A DNA stretch of 64,000 nucleotides from Artocarpus heterophyllus (lineage: Eukaryota; Streptophyta; Magnoliopsida; Rosales; Moraceae), in NCBI GenBank assembly GCA_025403435.1, contig JAJQZP010000253.1:372001-436000 (forward strand), read 5' to 3'. The position numbers and the translations under genes were made by a program. Within the stretch, counting starts at the first letter, position 1. Each line of letters opens with the position of its first letter. Under the pieces are notes generated by a model. That model saw only the letters and a program-made list of their open reading frames with translations, was not told the DNA's origin and made no database searches. Of this stretch, positions 10,424-23,650 are shown piece by piece.

Positions 10424-13400
10424 CAAGCCTTCAAGATCAAAAGTGATTATCTATAACTATCTTCTTAATCCTGTCTATATTAGTACTATTTGTAATACAT
10501 TATCATTGGCACACTTCGTAAGTCTCTTATAGCAATACATACATATATATATACACTCCGATCTGTATACGTCGGCCATGATTGCGGGAATGGAGGGCTC
10601 AAACAGGGCTGACAGTGGCCCACAAGGAAAAAAAATCATAAATAAAATTATTTCTCCACATTTTAGGGTCCACCAGAAATGTAAATACACAACAGGAAAA
10701 AGAAAAAATTATTATATATATCCGAGTTTTGTAATATTTACACATATTTTGATGGCCCATGCCATCACGTTCCGTATATGGTTGAAAGAGTTGGAAAATT
10801 GGAAGAAAACAAAAGCGTATAGTTATAAGCTCTTCAGAAAAAAATAAAATAAAATAAACAGAAAAGAAAGAAAGAAAGAAAGAAAAGGACGCTAAGGGCC
10901 TAAGGGCCTACAATTCTGATAATCAATCTATCTGTTAAAAAGATGAGATTCAGAGATTTCTTCCTCATATTTTAATCATGCATTTGACTGAGTACTATTG
11001 GGTCTGGATATGATCGGAGACAATACCTCACTATCATGCGTGAATCCCCATGAATTCATGGAAACTGTAAGATGTTGATTTGAGAGCCAAAAAATTTTAG
11101 GCACCCTTAACTTTTATTGGAAACTGCAAGGAAGCACATATTAGAAAGAAATAAAAACAGTTTTTTTTTTTTCTAATAGCATTTGATATTATTTCTACTT
11201 ATGCTCTAGATTAACAAAATGAAAAAGAAGTAAAGTAAACGACTTTACAATTCATGACTCGAATAATATTTACAAAATGTTGAAATTTGTTATTATAAGT
11301 TACAATAGGGTCGTTTGGTATTGTTTTCAAAATATATGAAAATATTTTTATTTTAAAAAATAAGAATTTTTTGAAAATTATGCTAAGCGTATTTTTAAAA
11401 GTTTTGCCTCAAAAAATGTATGAAAACTTTTCTAAATATTTGAAAAACAAAAATAAACTGGTCCAATGTTTTCTCATAATAGCACAAAATGTGGCTTTTC
11501 AATATTTCAAGATCTTTTTGCACGTACAGAGAGAGAATATATATCTAGTGGGGTTTTGACTTGAAGTTATTTTGGATGTTAGTTATTACCCAAAAATTCA
11601 AAAGAGCTATTAGAAAGTGGGGAGCTATTATAGTAAGACAAGCATTTTTGTTGTACTTGGCATTGTTATTTTAACTGTTAGATTAATTTTTAACGATTTT
11701 ATTTATAAGTGCCTACGTTAAAAATTTTCAACATGTAACGTATAACTACTTCTAATCATAGATCAATCAGTTGAAAAGTTAATCTAATGATTGAAGTATA
11801 AGTACATATCTGTAGAAAAAAAATACGTGTCCTACCCTAACCTTTGCCAAGGAAGTAATGCTAAACAATGCCTATAACTTTTTTTATGGAACAAATAAGT
11901 CCTACAATCATGATTAGAGAAGTTGGTTTAATAACTGTAATTGCCATCTAACCAATATATAAGTGCATACGTACAATCACAGTGGATCTAGCAAGATGTT
12001 GCATTCCTTAGAAAAGTAACAACAATTTAAGGAACTCCTAACATTTCTTTTCAACAGTATGACCAACTCGTAATACTTGCCGTTATTTAATTATTTGTTC
12101 ACACAATAAATCTTTTTCAAGGATTTATACATACCTGTTTATTTAGGGGAATTCTATATATAGTGGGCGATGGAAATATATATTTAGGATTATGTGAAAA
12201 AGTGACATTGCATTCAAATTAAAAATATAAATAAAAAACATTCGATTAAATCATACGATTTATAACAACATAACGCATATCAAATACTGTTAGGTTTTTT
12301 GAAAGAGTGGTTCGAACTAATGATTTGAACCATTTTTAGTTCAAAACACGGTAACTGTTGAAAGCTGTACACTGTAGCTACTTTTTGGTATATAATAGAT
12401 AACTCAAACAATTGTGTGAAAACACTCTTATACATACATACATACATATGCGCCTTCATGCTTCGCCCATTGAATATTTGCTTGTGTTGGATTAAAGAAA
12501 ACGACATTAATTAAAGAACGAGCTAGAGAATTAATCAAGCAGAGAGCACATGACTTTGCCTTTCCAATCATTGAAGGCCATATGCTTCTCCCCTTTCAGC
12601 AACAAAATATAAGACTTGTCTAGACGATTATTAATGTCATTACACTCCAACTCCTTTTTATTTATTTATGTTTGTAAGAAATATTATTGGTACTTACAAT
12701 TGAACCATTAACTTTAACACCTAGATCTATAAAACTTGTACAAGAAACATTTTAAGAATGGCTGAAATATAATGGGTTTAATTTATCGGGTTTTGGGAGA
12801 AGGCAAATTAAGGTCTCTGTTTAAAAAATTCCAATTCGTATTTTAAATTTAGTTGTATAAAATTCCTTCTTTATATCATATTGATTGGATGTTGTAACTA
12901 ATTGACTCTACAATGTTTCATCCCCCACCCCAACAAAAAATTAAAATTAAAATTAAAGTCTCTTCTTTATAAAGCAAAAAAAAAAAAAAAGAGTAGTTGC
13001 AAGTATAACGTAATAATAAAATCATACCCAACTCTACCTCCCGGTAGAAAGTTCAAATTCTTTCATCCTAATGTTGAAATAATAATAATAAAGAAGGCGG
13101 AAAAAAATATTATTTGTATAAATGGATGTGGAGGCATTGGGCCTATTCGACCAAAACTCAAAGTTTAGGGCCTTTTGCTCCAATTTTTTTTTAGCCCAGT
13201 ACTCCTCAGAGAGAGCGAAAAGATGTACTCAACAATAGCAACGGAATTGGGCTCTTTTTTTTAAATCATTCGTAAATGTCACTTTGAAGATTTATTTTTA
13301 ATAACTACCGCGTCAATTTACTCTTTATAAATATTACACACATTTATTTATACCATAACTCAACATTTAATATAAATAATAATATGACATAAATAAATAT

Positions 13401-13711
13401 AACTTTTATACATATAATTTTCTCTTTATTTTTTTCCAAGTTCGTTTAGCAAAAATATAATGAGCACTGCAAAAGATTTTTTTTTTTTGGGTGAAACGAA
13501 AGAAACCAAGTCAAAATTGATTATTACTGATTCTAGATGGAAGTTTCACGCCAGGGCTTCTGCTTAGGTGAAATAGGCAATTGATCTAATATATATAGAG
13601 TACAATTTAATACTTAAAACTCGTGCTTGTTCGCTTAAGAATTGAGATGTTAATTTTATTCATCAACCCATTAGTTGATATTTTCTTATGTATCGCACAA
13701 TCAAGTATAAA

Positions 13712-13766
<55 letters not shown>

Positions 13767-14202
13767 TGAAAGTATAAACATAAACGCCTTCATTTTCTGA
13801 AGTAAAAATATTATGAAACTTTTGTCTAAAAATAGCCGGATTTTTTTTTTTTTACCCCCAAGAAATATTGAGGAAGCCCCGTAAGGAAGAAAAACCTTCA
13901 CTTCTTTTTTTAGATAGATATTAATTGTAAAGCACACAATTTCTAGGGAATAGTACAAAACTAAAGTAACGAGTTAAGGGGGCATATGGCCTAATTTTTT
14001 ATATTTTTCACTCATCTAATTGCATAAATCTTAGTCACCAAATTAAAGATTATGGATGGTAGCTCTTTTATGAATTAAAAAACAGATAAGAAAATAGAAT
14101 ATCCCCTTAATTCATTTCTTTAGTCCCATGTCAATCTCCTAGAATTTTGTTCAACTCAAGAAAGGAGCAAAATTCTTAAAAGGTTTAAGAAAGAACATAA
14201 AA
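8415..14202. other. AT-rich intergenic DNA with microsatellites
   Basis: No gene or domain is recognisable in nearly 5.8 kb. Visible structure is limited to AT microsatellites, the largest near 10393-10422 and 13713-13764. There is also an AAAG run near 10865-10885 and a weak copy of the small dispersed repeat at about 9660-9735 (ATAAAGCTTTTATATGTTACAGT). Short reading frames here lack domains and are not reported as genes. Confidence 0.5.
13713..13764. repeat. (TA)n microsatellite, about 50 bp
   Basis: An uninterrupted run of alternating A and T of about 50 bases. It is the longest TA run in the window and is likely length-polymorphic. Confidence 0.9.
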
Positions 14203-14363
14203 GTGTTTGGAAGTCATTGAGTAAAACTATGTTTAAAAATCAAGTTCTCATTGATAAAATGTAAAGTTATAATATATTAAAGTGTTAAGTATTACAATAT
14301 AAAGCTCTTATTTAGTACAATGTTTAAGTTTCAACTTAAAGTTTTAATTTAGTTTTCAAACAC
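14203..14363. mobile_element. Small inverted-repeat element, GTGTTTGG family, copy 1
   Basis: A 161-bp unit bounded by GTGTTTGGAA on the left and TTCAAACAC on the right, which are near-perfect inverted ends. Inside are the family motifs ATAAAGCTCTTATTTAGTACA and a related half-copy. Size and layout match the copies at 14946, 23493 and 45857. Confidence 0.65.
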
Positions 14364-14612
14364 ATATGTATACTCCCTCATGAGGTTTTTCTTTTTCTTT
14401 TTCTTTTTCTTTTTTATTTTATTTTTATTTTGAAAAAGAGGATGAACTATGGGTTTTCTTCCATTGGGCTATTGGTGTTGGCCCATCTTAAGTATCATTT
14501 CCATTGGGCAATGTACAAGCCTCCACTCTCTCGAGTGTTCAGATCAGTGACAAAGTCAGTCTTTCACTTTAGTGAAAGGAGCAGCGTACACTAATTTTTC
14601 AAGAATAAAGGA

Positions 14613-15043
14613 CATAAAAATCACACCACAAAAATTTTCATGAACGACTAGACATATTATAAATTTTATACTATGAAAAATACCCCATTGGCAGGGATTT
14701 TTCATGAAACGTTTGACTTTTATTAGAGTATTTGATATTTTCAGTTTAACTACAACTTTTAATTACTATAGTATAAAGTTCTCACATGTTATAATGTCAA
14801 GAAAAAAATAAGCTATAATGTTAAAAATCACATAAAAATCACACCACAAAAATTTTCATGAACGACTAGACATGTTGTGAATTTTATACTATGAAAAATA
14901 CCCTATCGGCAGGGATTTTTCATGAAGCGTTTGACTTTTATTAGAGTGTTTGGCATTTTCAGTTTAACCATATTTTTTAATTACTATAGTATAAAGTTCT
15001 CACATGTTATAATGTCAAGAAAAAAATGAGCTATAATGTTAAA
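14613..15043. repeat. Tandem duplication, 218-bp unit, two copies
   Basis: Copy one (14613-14830) and copy two (14831-15043) start with the same CATAAAAATCACACCACAAA and stay aligned to ATAATGTTAAA. They differ at roughly a dozen positions, mostly transitions. The right part of each copy carries the left half of a GTGTTTGG-type element. The duplication therefore broke inside such an element, and only the second copy keeps its right end. Confidence 0.85.
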
Positions 15044-15103
15044 GCTCTCACACAAAACAATGGTTTTATATCAAAATTAATTCAAACCAAGACTCCCAAA
15101 CAC
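14946..15103. mobile_element. Small inverted-repeat element, GTGTTTGG family, copy 2
   Basis: A 158-bp unit from GTGTTTGGCA to CCCAAACAC, with the internal motif AGTATAAAGTTCTCACATGTTATAAT. The homologous left half is also found at about 14728-14830 in the first copy of the tandem duplication, where the right half is missing. Confidence 0.65.
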
Positions 15104-16510
15104 CCTATAAATATATATATAAATATATATATATATTTGCTTTACATATCTTTTTTATTTTGATATGATTTTAGTCATACATAATGTTCATAAAACATGC
15201 ACTAACGATAAGGATGTTCTCACTAGAGTTTTTTATTTTTATATATTGTATTTTAAATATATAAAAAACTATCAAGTTTGGCATGTGACTGATTTGGTAT
15301 AAGAACTAGCATTGCATTATAGAGTTTTTTTTATACACTTATCAATACTTGACATTGGCACAATATTATAGCATTTACATTAGAGATGTTTTAAAAACCA
15401 ATTAGAATATATGTGAAAATATTAAATCTCAATAAAGACCTAATATCAAAATTAAAAAATTTAAAGTTAAAATTTTAATTTTTAAAAAAACGCCCACTTG
15501 GCCCCACCTATCTCAGCCGCTGGCCCAGATAATTTTGAATATTTGGAAAAAATTAAGAAATGTGACTCCTTAACTCATCTCTATCGTTTTGTGATATCGT
15601 AATGAATTTTGCTACTCTAAACTTAATATAGTAGATTAATGTAGTAGAGAAAAAGTGAGAGTAAAAGTCTTGATACCATTTTAGGAATGACACAAATCTT
15701 TATACTTTCTCACCAGAGGGTATTCTCTGGAGTTCGGTGAAGGGATTGGTTGTTTTGCTTCAAGAAAATAAAAAAAAAAAAAGAAAAAAGAAGAAAAAAA
15801 GAGTGGTGCTATATTGACACCGCGTATGCTTTGTTGAAAATTATAGAGTTGTCCTCTCAAAAAATAAATAAATAAATAAATAATTATAAATTCGTCACCT
15901 TAACTAAAATATCTTACTTCAGCACCAATAATTAAAAAAAAAAATCATAAAACGCCCTCTTGTTAATTAATCCGTGACCCAAAAGAAAAAAAAGGTATAC
16001 TCTGACCGTTAAATATTTTTTGAATATCGAAAATAACCATCCTTCTCCCTTCAAATATATATATATCCTTCGACCAAATTTCCAATTATATATAGGGTTA
16101 AAGAAATAACGTTTAATTAGGCAAAAAAATGTTTTTTTAAAAAAGTGTGATTAGATATCTTTACACATTTATAATCCTACTTTGTACTAAAAAATGAAAG
16201 AAAAAATAATTTTTTATTTCAAAATATTTTTTATGTCTTTTAACATAAAAGATAAAAATCTACTCACACAAAAACAAGTTTTCCTTAATTACTTAAGGTT
16301 TAATAATTTTCTTAGTAATAATTTTTTAACACATTTTAACTTGCTAAGAATCATAATTTGTAAACAAAAATTATTCAAACAGAAAACATTGTTCACCTAG
16401 CCGAGGGAGAAGAGGGGCCACATGAGCTCAGTTGAGAAAGGGGCCGTCTAGGCTCACAACAAGGGCGGTGTGGGGCGCTATTTGTGACGGAAGGTATAGT
16501 TTGAGCATTT
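15104..16510. other. AT-rich intergenic DNA
   Basis: I see no gene. There are TA, TAAA and A-rich runs (for example 15769-15800 and 15861-15885) and nothing else that can be assigned. Confidence 0.45.
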
Positions 16511-17385
16511 GTCCCGCGTAAGGGTGAACGGCGGGCGGTTTGATGGTTTTTGGGGAGTGCGGTAGGGTTTTTTTGGATGGCGGGTTGGCGATTAACCAAC
16601 CTGCAAACCGCCCACCACATGGCGGGCGGTTTTGGTTTGGTTTTGGGTGGTTGCGGGCGGGTTGAGGCGGTTTAGACCTATGCTATTGTCTAATGTAATT
16701 TTTTGGACATTTTTTTTAGAAAGTGAAGAAAAATTGTAGAAAATATAAGATTATAATACATAAAGCATTCCCAACAAGTTTGATAGTTAAAGACAATGAC
16801 CATATTCAAAAGTACAAATTAAGAAACATAATCATTCACTGCAACAAGAAACATCAACTACATATAAAGTGATAAACAAAGTCAAGAGTCCATAAAAATT
16901 AAAACCTATTCACTGGGTTCGAAAATAATAGAATGCTACAAATGAAATGATGAACAAAGTCAAGTATTCTTTTTCTTTTAGGGCTTTCTCTACTAACTTA
17001 CTTGATTTGAATTTTGATCACTTCACGAAATAATAGGAGAATTTCCAGTTTCTAATATGTTAAGAGGCAGTTGAGCCCATGCTTGAATGTTGGATTGTTC
17101 AATCATCTCTAAAATAAGAACAAAATCAAATAAATTATAAGTTTTTTTAAAAAATTACATAGGCGGGTGGGTGTGGGTTGAATCCGCCCTTAAAAACTTA
17201 AAACCAAACCCGCCCACCGAATATATTGGTGGGCGGGTTCAACCCACCTACCGAATATTGAACCCGCCCACTGAATATATTGGTCAACCCGCCCACCAGT
17301 AGGTTGCTAACGTAAACCTACTTTTTTTGAGATGGGCGGGCGGTTGACGGGTGCGGGGCGGTTTTTGTACAGCCCTAGCCCCGCG
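16511..17385. mobile_element. Non-autonomous hAT-type DNA transposon with 8-bp target duplication
   Basis: The element (16519-17377, 859 bp) begins TAAGGGTGAACGGCGGGCGG. Its right end, reversed, reads TAGGGCTGTACAAAAACCGC. The flanking octamers GTCCCGCG (16511-16518) and GCCCCGCG (17378-17385) differ by one base, as expected for an aged hAT target duplication. Both subterminal regions carry many copies of CCGCCCACC or its complement GGTGGGCGG; clustered subterminal motifs are typical binding sites of hAT transposases. The AT-rich middle has no coding potential, so mobility would need a transposase supplied from elsewhere. The family assignment rests on end sequence, duplication length and motif clustering. 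Confidence 0.82.
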
Positions 17386-17935
17386 CCTTCGTAAATACTT
17401 CAGTTCAGCTGCATTCTTGATACTTGTTTAACTTGCATTCTTACCAAATATAGGTACTTTATTAAATAAGATTCTCGATTGAAAAAAATAAGTCTTTGTC
17501 TCCACCGACTGCCAAAAGGTCCAAATGAGGATCACATGTAATGTTTTTTTTTTTTGGTGGAAAGATCATGTGTTATATTTTTCCTTTATTAAGGCTGGCC
17601 TAATTTATTTGTGACTGCATAAAAGGTAGCCAATAAAATACCTTCAGAAAAAAAAGGTAAGCAATAAAATAGTAATTATTGTTCAGTGTATACGATTCAT
17701 GTGGATTCACATGTTCCTTGTGGGCCCAAGCCCAAACCTAATTTTACTGTCCAAATCCAACTAAGACCAGTATAGTTAATAATTTGCACATAAAATATGT
17801 GACAACGACCTTGTATAATCGATTGTTCAACCTAACACGGGAAAATAATAACAATAATAATACTGAATGCCCAAAAGGTCAATGCATAGAAAATAAATAT
17901 TATAATTGGTTATTTTCTATTTAGAGACCCACCCC

Positions 17936-18095
17936 TGTTTGGCATAGTTGTAGGAATCACGGTTTCCACCACAAACTTAGTTATAAACCATGTAAAGCTC
18001 TCATATATTATAGTAACAATAAAAAAAAAATTGCTATAGCATAAATCTCTCACATGCTACAGTAAAAGTGGTTCTAACCAATGGTTCCCACCACT
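17936..18095. mobile_element. Small inverted-repeat element, GTGTTTGG family, copy 3 (right end decayed)
   Basis: The left end is TGTTTGGCA. Inside are two half-repeats, GTAAAGCTCTCATATATTATAGT and ATAAATCTCTCACATGCTACAGT (both slightly shortened in sense here), separated by an A-run as in the copy at 23493. The right inverted end is not intact. Confidence 0.55.
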
Positions 18096-18496
18096 TTTCA
18101 CCTAATTAGGCCTTTGCATGAAAGGGTAAAAAGGTAACAACGATGCATGTGCAAAAATTTGGTTTTGACCTTGTTGACAAAAAAATCACATCATGGGACA
18201 TGAAAAAAAAATATTATCACTAGGGTTGTAGTTTTTAGTATCAAAAACTATTTAATATGGATTCGGTTTTTTTTTAATGTGAAAAAATTACCAGCTTTAC
18301 CGTAATAATTGAGGGAAAGGTCTAAAAGAAAAAAATATATATATAATTAAAAAATTTCTTCCTTATCTTAATTTATTTCATAAATACTTTTCATTTCTAA
18401 AAATTACAATTTAATTTCAAATAATATCTCTCTCTTACAGATCCCTTATTAGTGATATATGCATATATTTAACATCAAAAAGACTACATACATACA

Positions 18497-18529
<33 letters not shown>

Positions 18530-20626
18530 GTATATATATAGCTAGCACCAATGTATGTGTAGAGGGTTAAAAAAATGAGAGGATTAAAAGCTTTACGTTT
18601 GGCATAAGAACATTGAACACAGCATTAATTTAAGGCTTGTTTAACTATTAAAAAGCTAAGATCCTTATTTCATTATCAACAATTAGTTGTCTTATTTCAA
18701 GGTCAAACAGTCATTTCGTGCATTGATTTGACCAAGACCGTTACCATGGGATATATTTGTAGGAAATACTGAATTGTAACACTTACAAATACAGATCATG
18801 TTAACATATGTAGAAAGAAGGCTTTTATAATTAACACATAAAAAAGTAATTTTTTTTACTAGATTTTACATCTCCAAAAAATAAACATATATGTTCCCAT
18901 AATCTCATACGTTGTCCCATTTTCATGTTTATTTTAGCATCGTTGGGATTTCATAACACAAATCGTTCATTCATTGTAAATTATACATTAAAAGTATTTT
19001 CTTAGAATCACTATATGTTGATTATTTATATTTTTTAATATAGATGTTCTTTTATTTAACGAAAATAAACATTATAATTGAAGATTTTAGAAAAGTGACA
19101 TCATCGATGTAACAAACACTTTATTAAACGATTAATTCAACAAAAACATCTATGATTTTTTTTTAACATGCATTGTTTTGCATATAACTCCATAAGAGAA
19201 ACAAATCGTGCTTTATAAAAGAGAGAGAGAGAGAAAAAAAAGAGCCATCTCTAAAACCCGGACTTCAAAGTAGGTTCTTCTAATTGATACAATCATAAAT
19301 TTGTTATTGATATCAATCTTTGCATGTTTAAAATCTCTAACATCAATTGAAAACAATAAATCTGACAATTGAGGACACCAAAGCAACAAACATAAATAGA
19401 AAACAACTGCCAGCTATAGATTGGCCCCAAAAGCCTTTTTTTTCCCTCTTTAATTTTCTTATTTTCTTCTCATTTTCATCTTAAACGATGACAATGTTAT
19501 CTACCAAAAAAGGAATCCTTTTTCAAAAATTCTCTCAATTGATTTTTCCTTTTCCCTTTTCCTTTACTTATTTTTTATTTTCATGATCTATTTTATTTTC
19601 ATATTGAATTAACTTGATTATGGAAGCATATTAGGGTCGATGGGATAGAGTTGTGGCCAGGAGTTCTTGACCACAAAGTCTGGCGGTAGGACTGTCAGAT
19701 TGGCAAAATGAAAGAGGGATCTCAACGACGTTGGCCGGAAGGAGGTGATTTGATTAAGGTAGACGTGCTTGTAATTTTGGTGCCTAGGTTGTAACTCGGT
19801 GTGTTTTTGTTATTTTTATAAAATAAAGGCAACATGATCTTTGTCGCATCATTAGTATTTAGTTTGTGTGTATTAGCACTTTAGATGTAACAACAGAGGT
19901 GACCTCTTTATTTTTTTATTATTTCTGTATGTGTACTCTCAAAGAGTTACTTTCCGATGATGTTGCTAGCGGGCTCAATGTTATAGGCCTTTTCATATTG
20001 ATATACTAGTTTTATTAATCTAATAATGGTTTATTCAAAAAAAAAAACTTTTATTTATCCTTGTATCTCATCTATCTTTACTAGTGAATTCAGGTCAATA
20101 TCTTCATACTTGGTGGTCAATTGCCATAATTTTAGAATATTCAATATGATTTTTTTGGAATACAATTTTTCCTTAAAAAAATTAAAAAAGAAACTTCCTG
20201 ATAAATTCATAAACTAAAACCAAGAAAAGCAAGCTAATAAATCAGAATTTAAAACTATAAATACTCAACAATACGTAATTAGTATAATGCTGGTGCCAAC
20301 TGTAATATTGCTGTCGTTTAACAGCCTCCTTTCTTCTTACAGCCCACAGCAATCACTTCTCTCCTTCAATTTTACTCCAACGACATCAATACATTGCGCA
20401 CTAGCAACCCCATAATTGTAACTTGCACATCTTCCTCTGGCATTTCAGTCTTGCGCGTTACAGTGAGTAAACCCCATTACCCTTTTTAATAAAACCGCCC
20501 ACACAGAGTTCGTCTCCAATCAAAACCTCCATAAAAACTCTCCCTGTTCCCCATCACAGAAATTCCCAGTAGACGAAGAGAGAGAGCTCTGGGAAGAATT
20601 CCGACAACCCCAGATTCCATCCCGCA
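18096..20626. other. Intergenic DNA including a possible retroposon 3' tail and the CC-like gene promoter
   Basis: Most of this is AT-rich with TA runs near 18490-18540 and no gene. The part at about 19620-20047 is more mixed in base composition and ends in an A-run after TTTATTAATCTAATAATGG. That resembles a LINE-type 3' tail, but I see no reverse transcriptase frame, so it is only a suggestion. The last 130 bases before 20627 (GA-rich, with GAGAGAGAG) are probably the 5' leader of the next gene. Confidence 0.35.
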
Positions 20627-21771
20627 ATGCACGCCAAGACCGACTCGGAGGTGACGAGCCTGGCGGCATCGTCTCCTCCCAGATCTCCCCGGCGACAGGT
20701 CTACTACGTCCAGAGCCCGTCGCGGGACTCCCACGATGGCGAGAAGACCACGACGTCGTTTCACTCCACTCCGGTTCTGAGCCCAATGGGCTCGCCGCCG
20801 CACTCCCACTCCTCCGTGGGCCGCCACTCGCGGGAGTCCTCCTCCAGCAGGTTCTCTGGGTCTCTGAAGCCCGGATCGCGGAAGATCTCGCCCAACGACG
20901 CCTCTCGCGGTGGGCCCAGTAAGGGACAGAAGCCATGGAAGGAGTGCGCTGTCATCGAGGAAGAAGGTCTTCTCGAAGCCGAAGAGCGGCGGAAGGGCCT
21001 CCCTCGCCGATGTTACTTCCTCGCCTTCGTTGTCGGCTTCTTCGTTCTCTTTTCCTTGTTCTCTTTGATCCTCTGGGGTGCCAGTAAGCCTATGAAACCC
21101 AAGATCACTGTCAAGGTTCGCTTTTTTCACGATTTTTTTTTTCCCTTTTCTTCTTCAATTTGAATGTCTGATCTTTGGTGATTAAAGTGTAATGTCTTGT
21201 AATTCAATCCAGAGCATAGAATTCGAACAATTCAAGATCCAAGCGGGTTCCGATTTCACAGGAGTGGCTACTGATATGATCTCCGTAAACGCCACTCTGA
21301 AAATGACGTTTCGAAACACCGGGACGTTTTTCGGGGTTCACGTTACACCGACGCCGATAGATCTATCTTATTCCGAAATCGTAGTGGCTTCTGGAAATGT
21401 AAAGTCGAATTCTTCTCAATTCTTTCCTCCTAATTACATAATTATCAATACTCAAATCTCAATTTCACTTCTTTTGTTTGTTTCAGATGAAAAAGTTTTA
21501 TCAATCGAGAAAGAGCCAGAGATCTCTGAGCATTCCGATAATGGGGAACAAAATTCCGTTGTACGGAAGCGGAGCGGGCCTGAGCAGCTCAACGGGGACG
21601 ACGAGCTTACCCGTGCTTCTGAATTTGAACTTCGTGGTTCGATCGAGAGCCTACGTTTTGGGCAAACTGGTTAAGCCAAAGTTCAACAAGCGAATTCATT
21701 GCTCTCTCACTTACGACCCCAAAAAGCTTAACGTCGCAATCAATCTCGAGAAATCTTGCACATATGACTGA
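20627..21771 (+). CDS. CC1-like: Companion of cellulose synthase-like LEA2/NHL membrane protein
   Basis: Three exons (20627-21115, 21213-21398, 21487-21771) with GT-AG introns of 97 and 88 bp, both phase 0, give 319 residues. The N terminus (MHAKTDSEVTSL, then YYVQSPSRDSHDGEKT at 26-41) is the hallmark of the Arabidopsis CC1/CC2 group. In those proteins the cytosolic part binds microtubules and helps cellulose synthase complexes recover under salt stress. A basic Ser/Pro-rich cytosolic region (1-128) precedes one membrane segment (about 130-152). The outer LEA2 domain follows, with conserved stretches such as RNTGTFFGVHV, KKFYQSRKSQR and IPLYGSG, ending KSCTYD. The Pro/Lys-rich insertion that I recall in Arabidopsis CC1 is absent. 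Splice sites were chosen because they restore an uninterrupted family alignment. Role at the plasma membrane/Golgi is inferred from the family. Confidence 0.9.
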
Positions 21772-23492
21772 GACTGATTAACAACAGCAAAACGAAAACG
21801 AAATATGGACCCGTTGAATTTTGTATCTTTTGTTTTATTTTATTTTGTTTTAATTCTTGGGGTTTTCTTTTTCTCTGTAGAAAAAAAAAATTAGTGAAAA
21901 CAGCTCAGCGTGCAAGTTATGGATCTTTGTGGGCAGGGAATGGAGAACGCAGAGTTGGACTTTTTGGTTGCCCGAATTACAGGCTGGATCCGGTGGTGGC
22001 TTGTGGGTGATGACCTTCATGCTGCTGCTGTTGTTGTTGTTGTTGTTGGTATTTTTTTTATGTAAAAGTAAGAAAATATTTGTTTATTTTTAATAATGAT
22101 ACACCATTCATTAGTTTTGTCAATGGGACTAGACTTATACATATAATAATTAAGGTTATATCCATCCTTGTGCTTGTTATTTGGAAGGGTTACTCACTGG
22201 TGAAAGTATTGTTATGGTCAAGCCATGTAATCATGCCTTTGTGAAATATGGAAGCAGTTACTTAAGTAGGAAATTATTTTCTGTTTTCATGTCTTGTGCA
22301 TCAAGAAAGGTGTATTAGATATTCTTATGTCTTTAGCAGAATGTTGGTTCTGTATTAGTGTATCTAATGACAATGCAATTAGTAAATACAAGTTTAGATG
22401 TGCTTTGGAGCTTTTGTAAGTAAACTGAAAGTACAAAGGGTATTTAGAACTTCAGTTCTTACCAATCAGTTATGTTATGAACAATATAAAGCTTTGTTAC
22501 GGTGTAAAACTCTCATATGTTATAGTTCTTAAACTTAAAAGGTCAAAGTTCTAAATGGAAGCATAGTAGTGATAAAGAGTCATAAAGAAGCGTAAAAATG
22601 GTCCAAATAAAGACAATGACAACTACGACCCTCGAAAACATAACTTATCGGGAAAGATATGTAAGGACATATAATCTATTGTCTGTGTTTTCTTTCCTTT
22701 TTTTTTTTTTTTAACTCTTTCTATTGGAAATATTTAATGCCATAACTTGATCATGAAGCATCTGCATGTCTTATTCCTTGCCCATCAACTATCAAAAGCT
22801 ATATTTGTATTCGCATGTGCTTGTTGCAAGAAAAATGACCATGAATCAATAAAATATACGATAGCAGACAGGCCCTAAGATGATTTTGTCCTGGTGGTTT
22901 GCAGGAAAGCAGGCACAAATTGAAACATGTCTTCATTCTGCACCTAGCCACCTACCATGTGCCTTTTGCAAATTTTTGTGGAACTCAATTTCCTAGCGAC
23001 AGAAGTACATAAAAGAGAGAACAATCTAGGAGTCAGAATGGCCAATCCTGGAGAAATCTTTCATAGCTAGAAAAAACACTATCAATAAAAAGCACTCCTA
23101 TTTAACCCATGGGTTAAAATGTTGTTATTCACAAAACTGTGAGCCTTAGTTTAAAAAGTAAATTGCATACTAAATCAAGACTTACTGTTTTGTGGAGTGA
23201 GGTTTTAATCTCATAAGGATGAAAATGATTTTTCATCAAATAAAATGTTCAATAATTTTTCATAGAATAAAGTGTGAGAGGGGCAATTAAGCATAACTAT
23301 CTCTCAGAACGTGACTACATGAGCCCTCATGACCACATTGAGCCATCCATAGGAGCCCTCATACACAAAGGAATGTTCATGTTGAGCCATAGCTATTTTC
23401 ATATTATACCATACACATGTTTATCTTTGTTCTAAAAGTACATGCTATCTAATTTCTCTCATGAAACAAAATTAAAGCATATAATATATAGA
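21772..23492. other. Downstream and intergenic DNA of the CC-like gene
   Basis: A CTG/TTG triplet run (22020-22050) probably lies in or near the 3' untranslated region. At about 22436-22562 there is a degenerate copy of the small dispersed repeat (ATAAAGCTTTGTTACGGTGT and AAACTCTCATATGTTATAGT). No gene is seen. Confidence 0.45.
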
Positions 23493-23650
23493 GTGTTTGG
23501 CAGCTCGGTTTGGACAACTTTCTCGGTTATAAAAACTGTGAAGTTCTCACATGCTATAGTAATAATAAAAAAAATCGCTACAGTATAAAGCTCTCATATG
23601 CTATAGTAAAAATAGTTTTAACCAACGGTTCTAAGCACCATGCCAAACAC
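23493..23650. mobile_element. Small inverted-repeat element, GTGTTTGG family, copy 4 (best preserved ends)
   Basis: A 158-bp unit with perfect 10-bp inverted ends, GTGTTTGGCA (23493-23502) and TGCCAAACAC (23641-23650). It holds two internal direct half-repeats around AGTTCTCACATGCTATAGTA and AAGCTCTCATATGCTATAGT. No convincing target duplication was found, so the superfamily stays open. It is probably a MITE. Confidence 0.72.
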
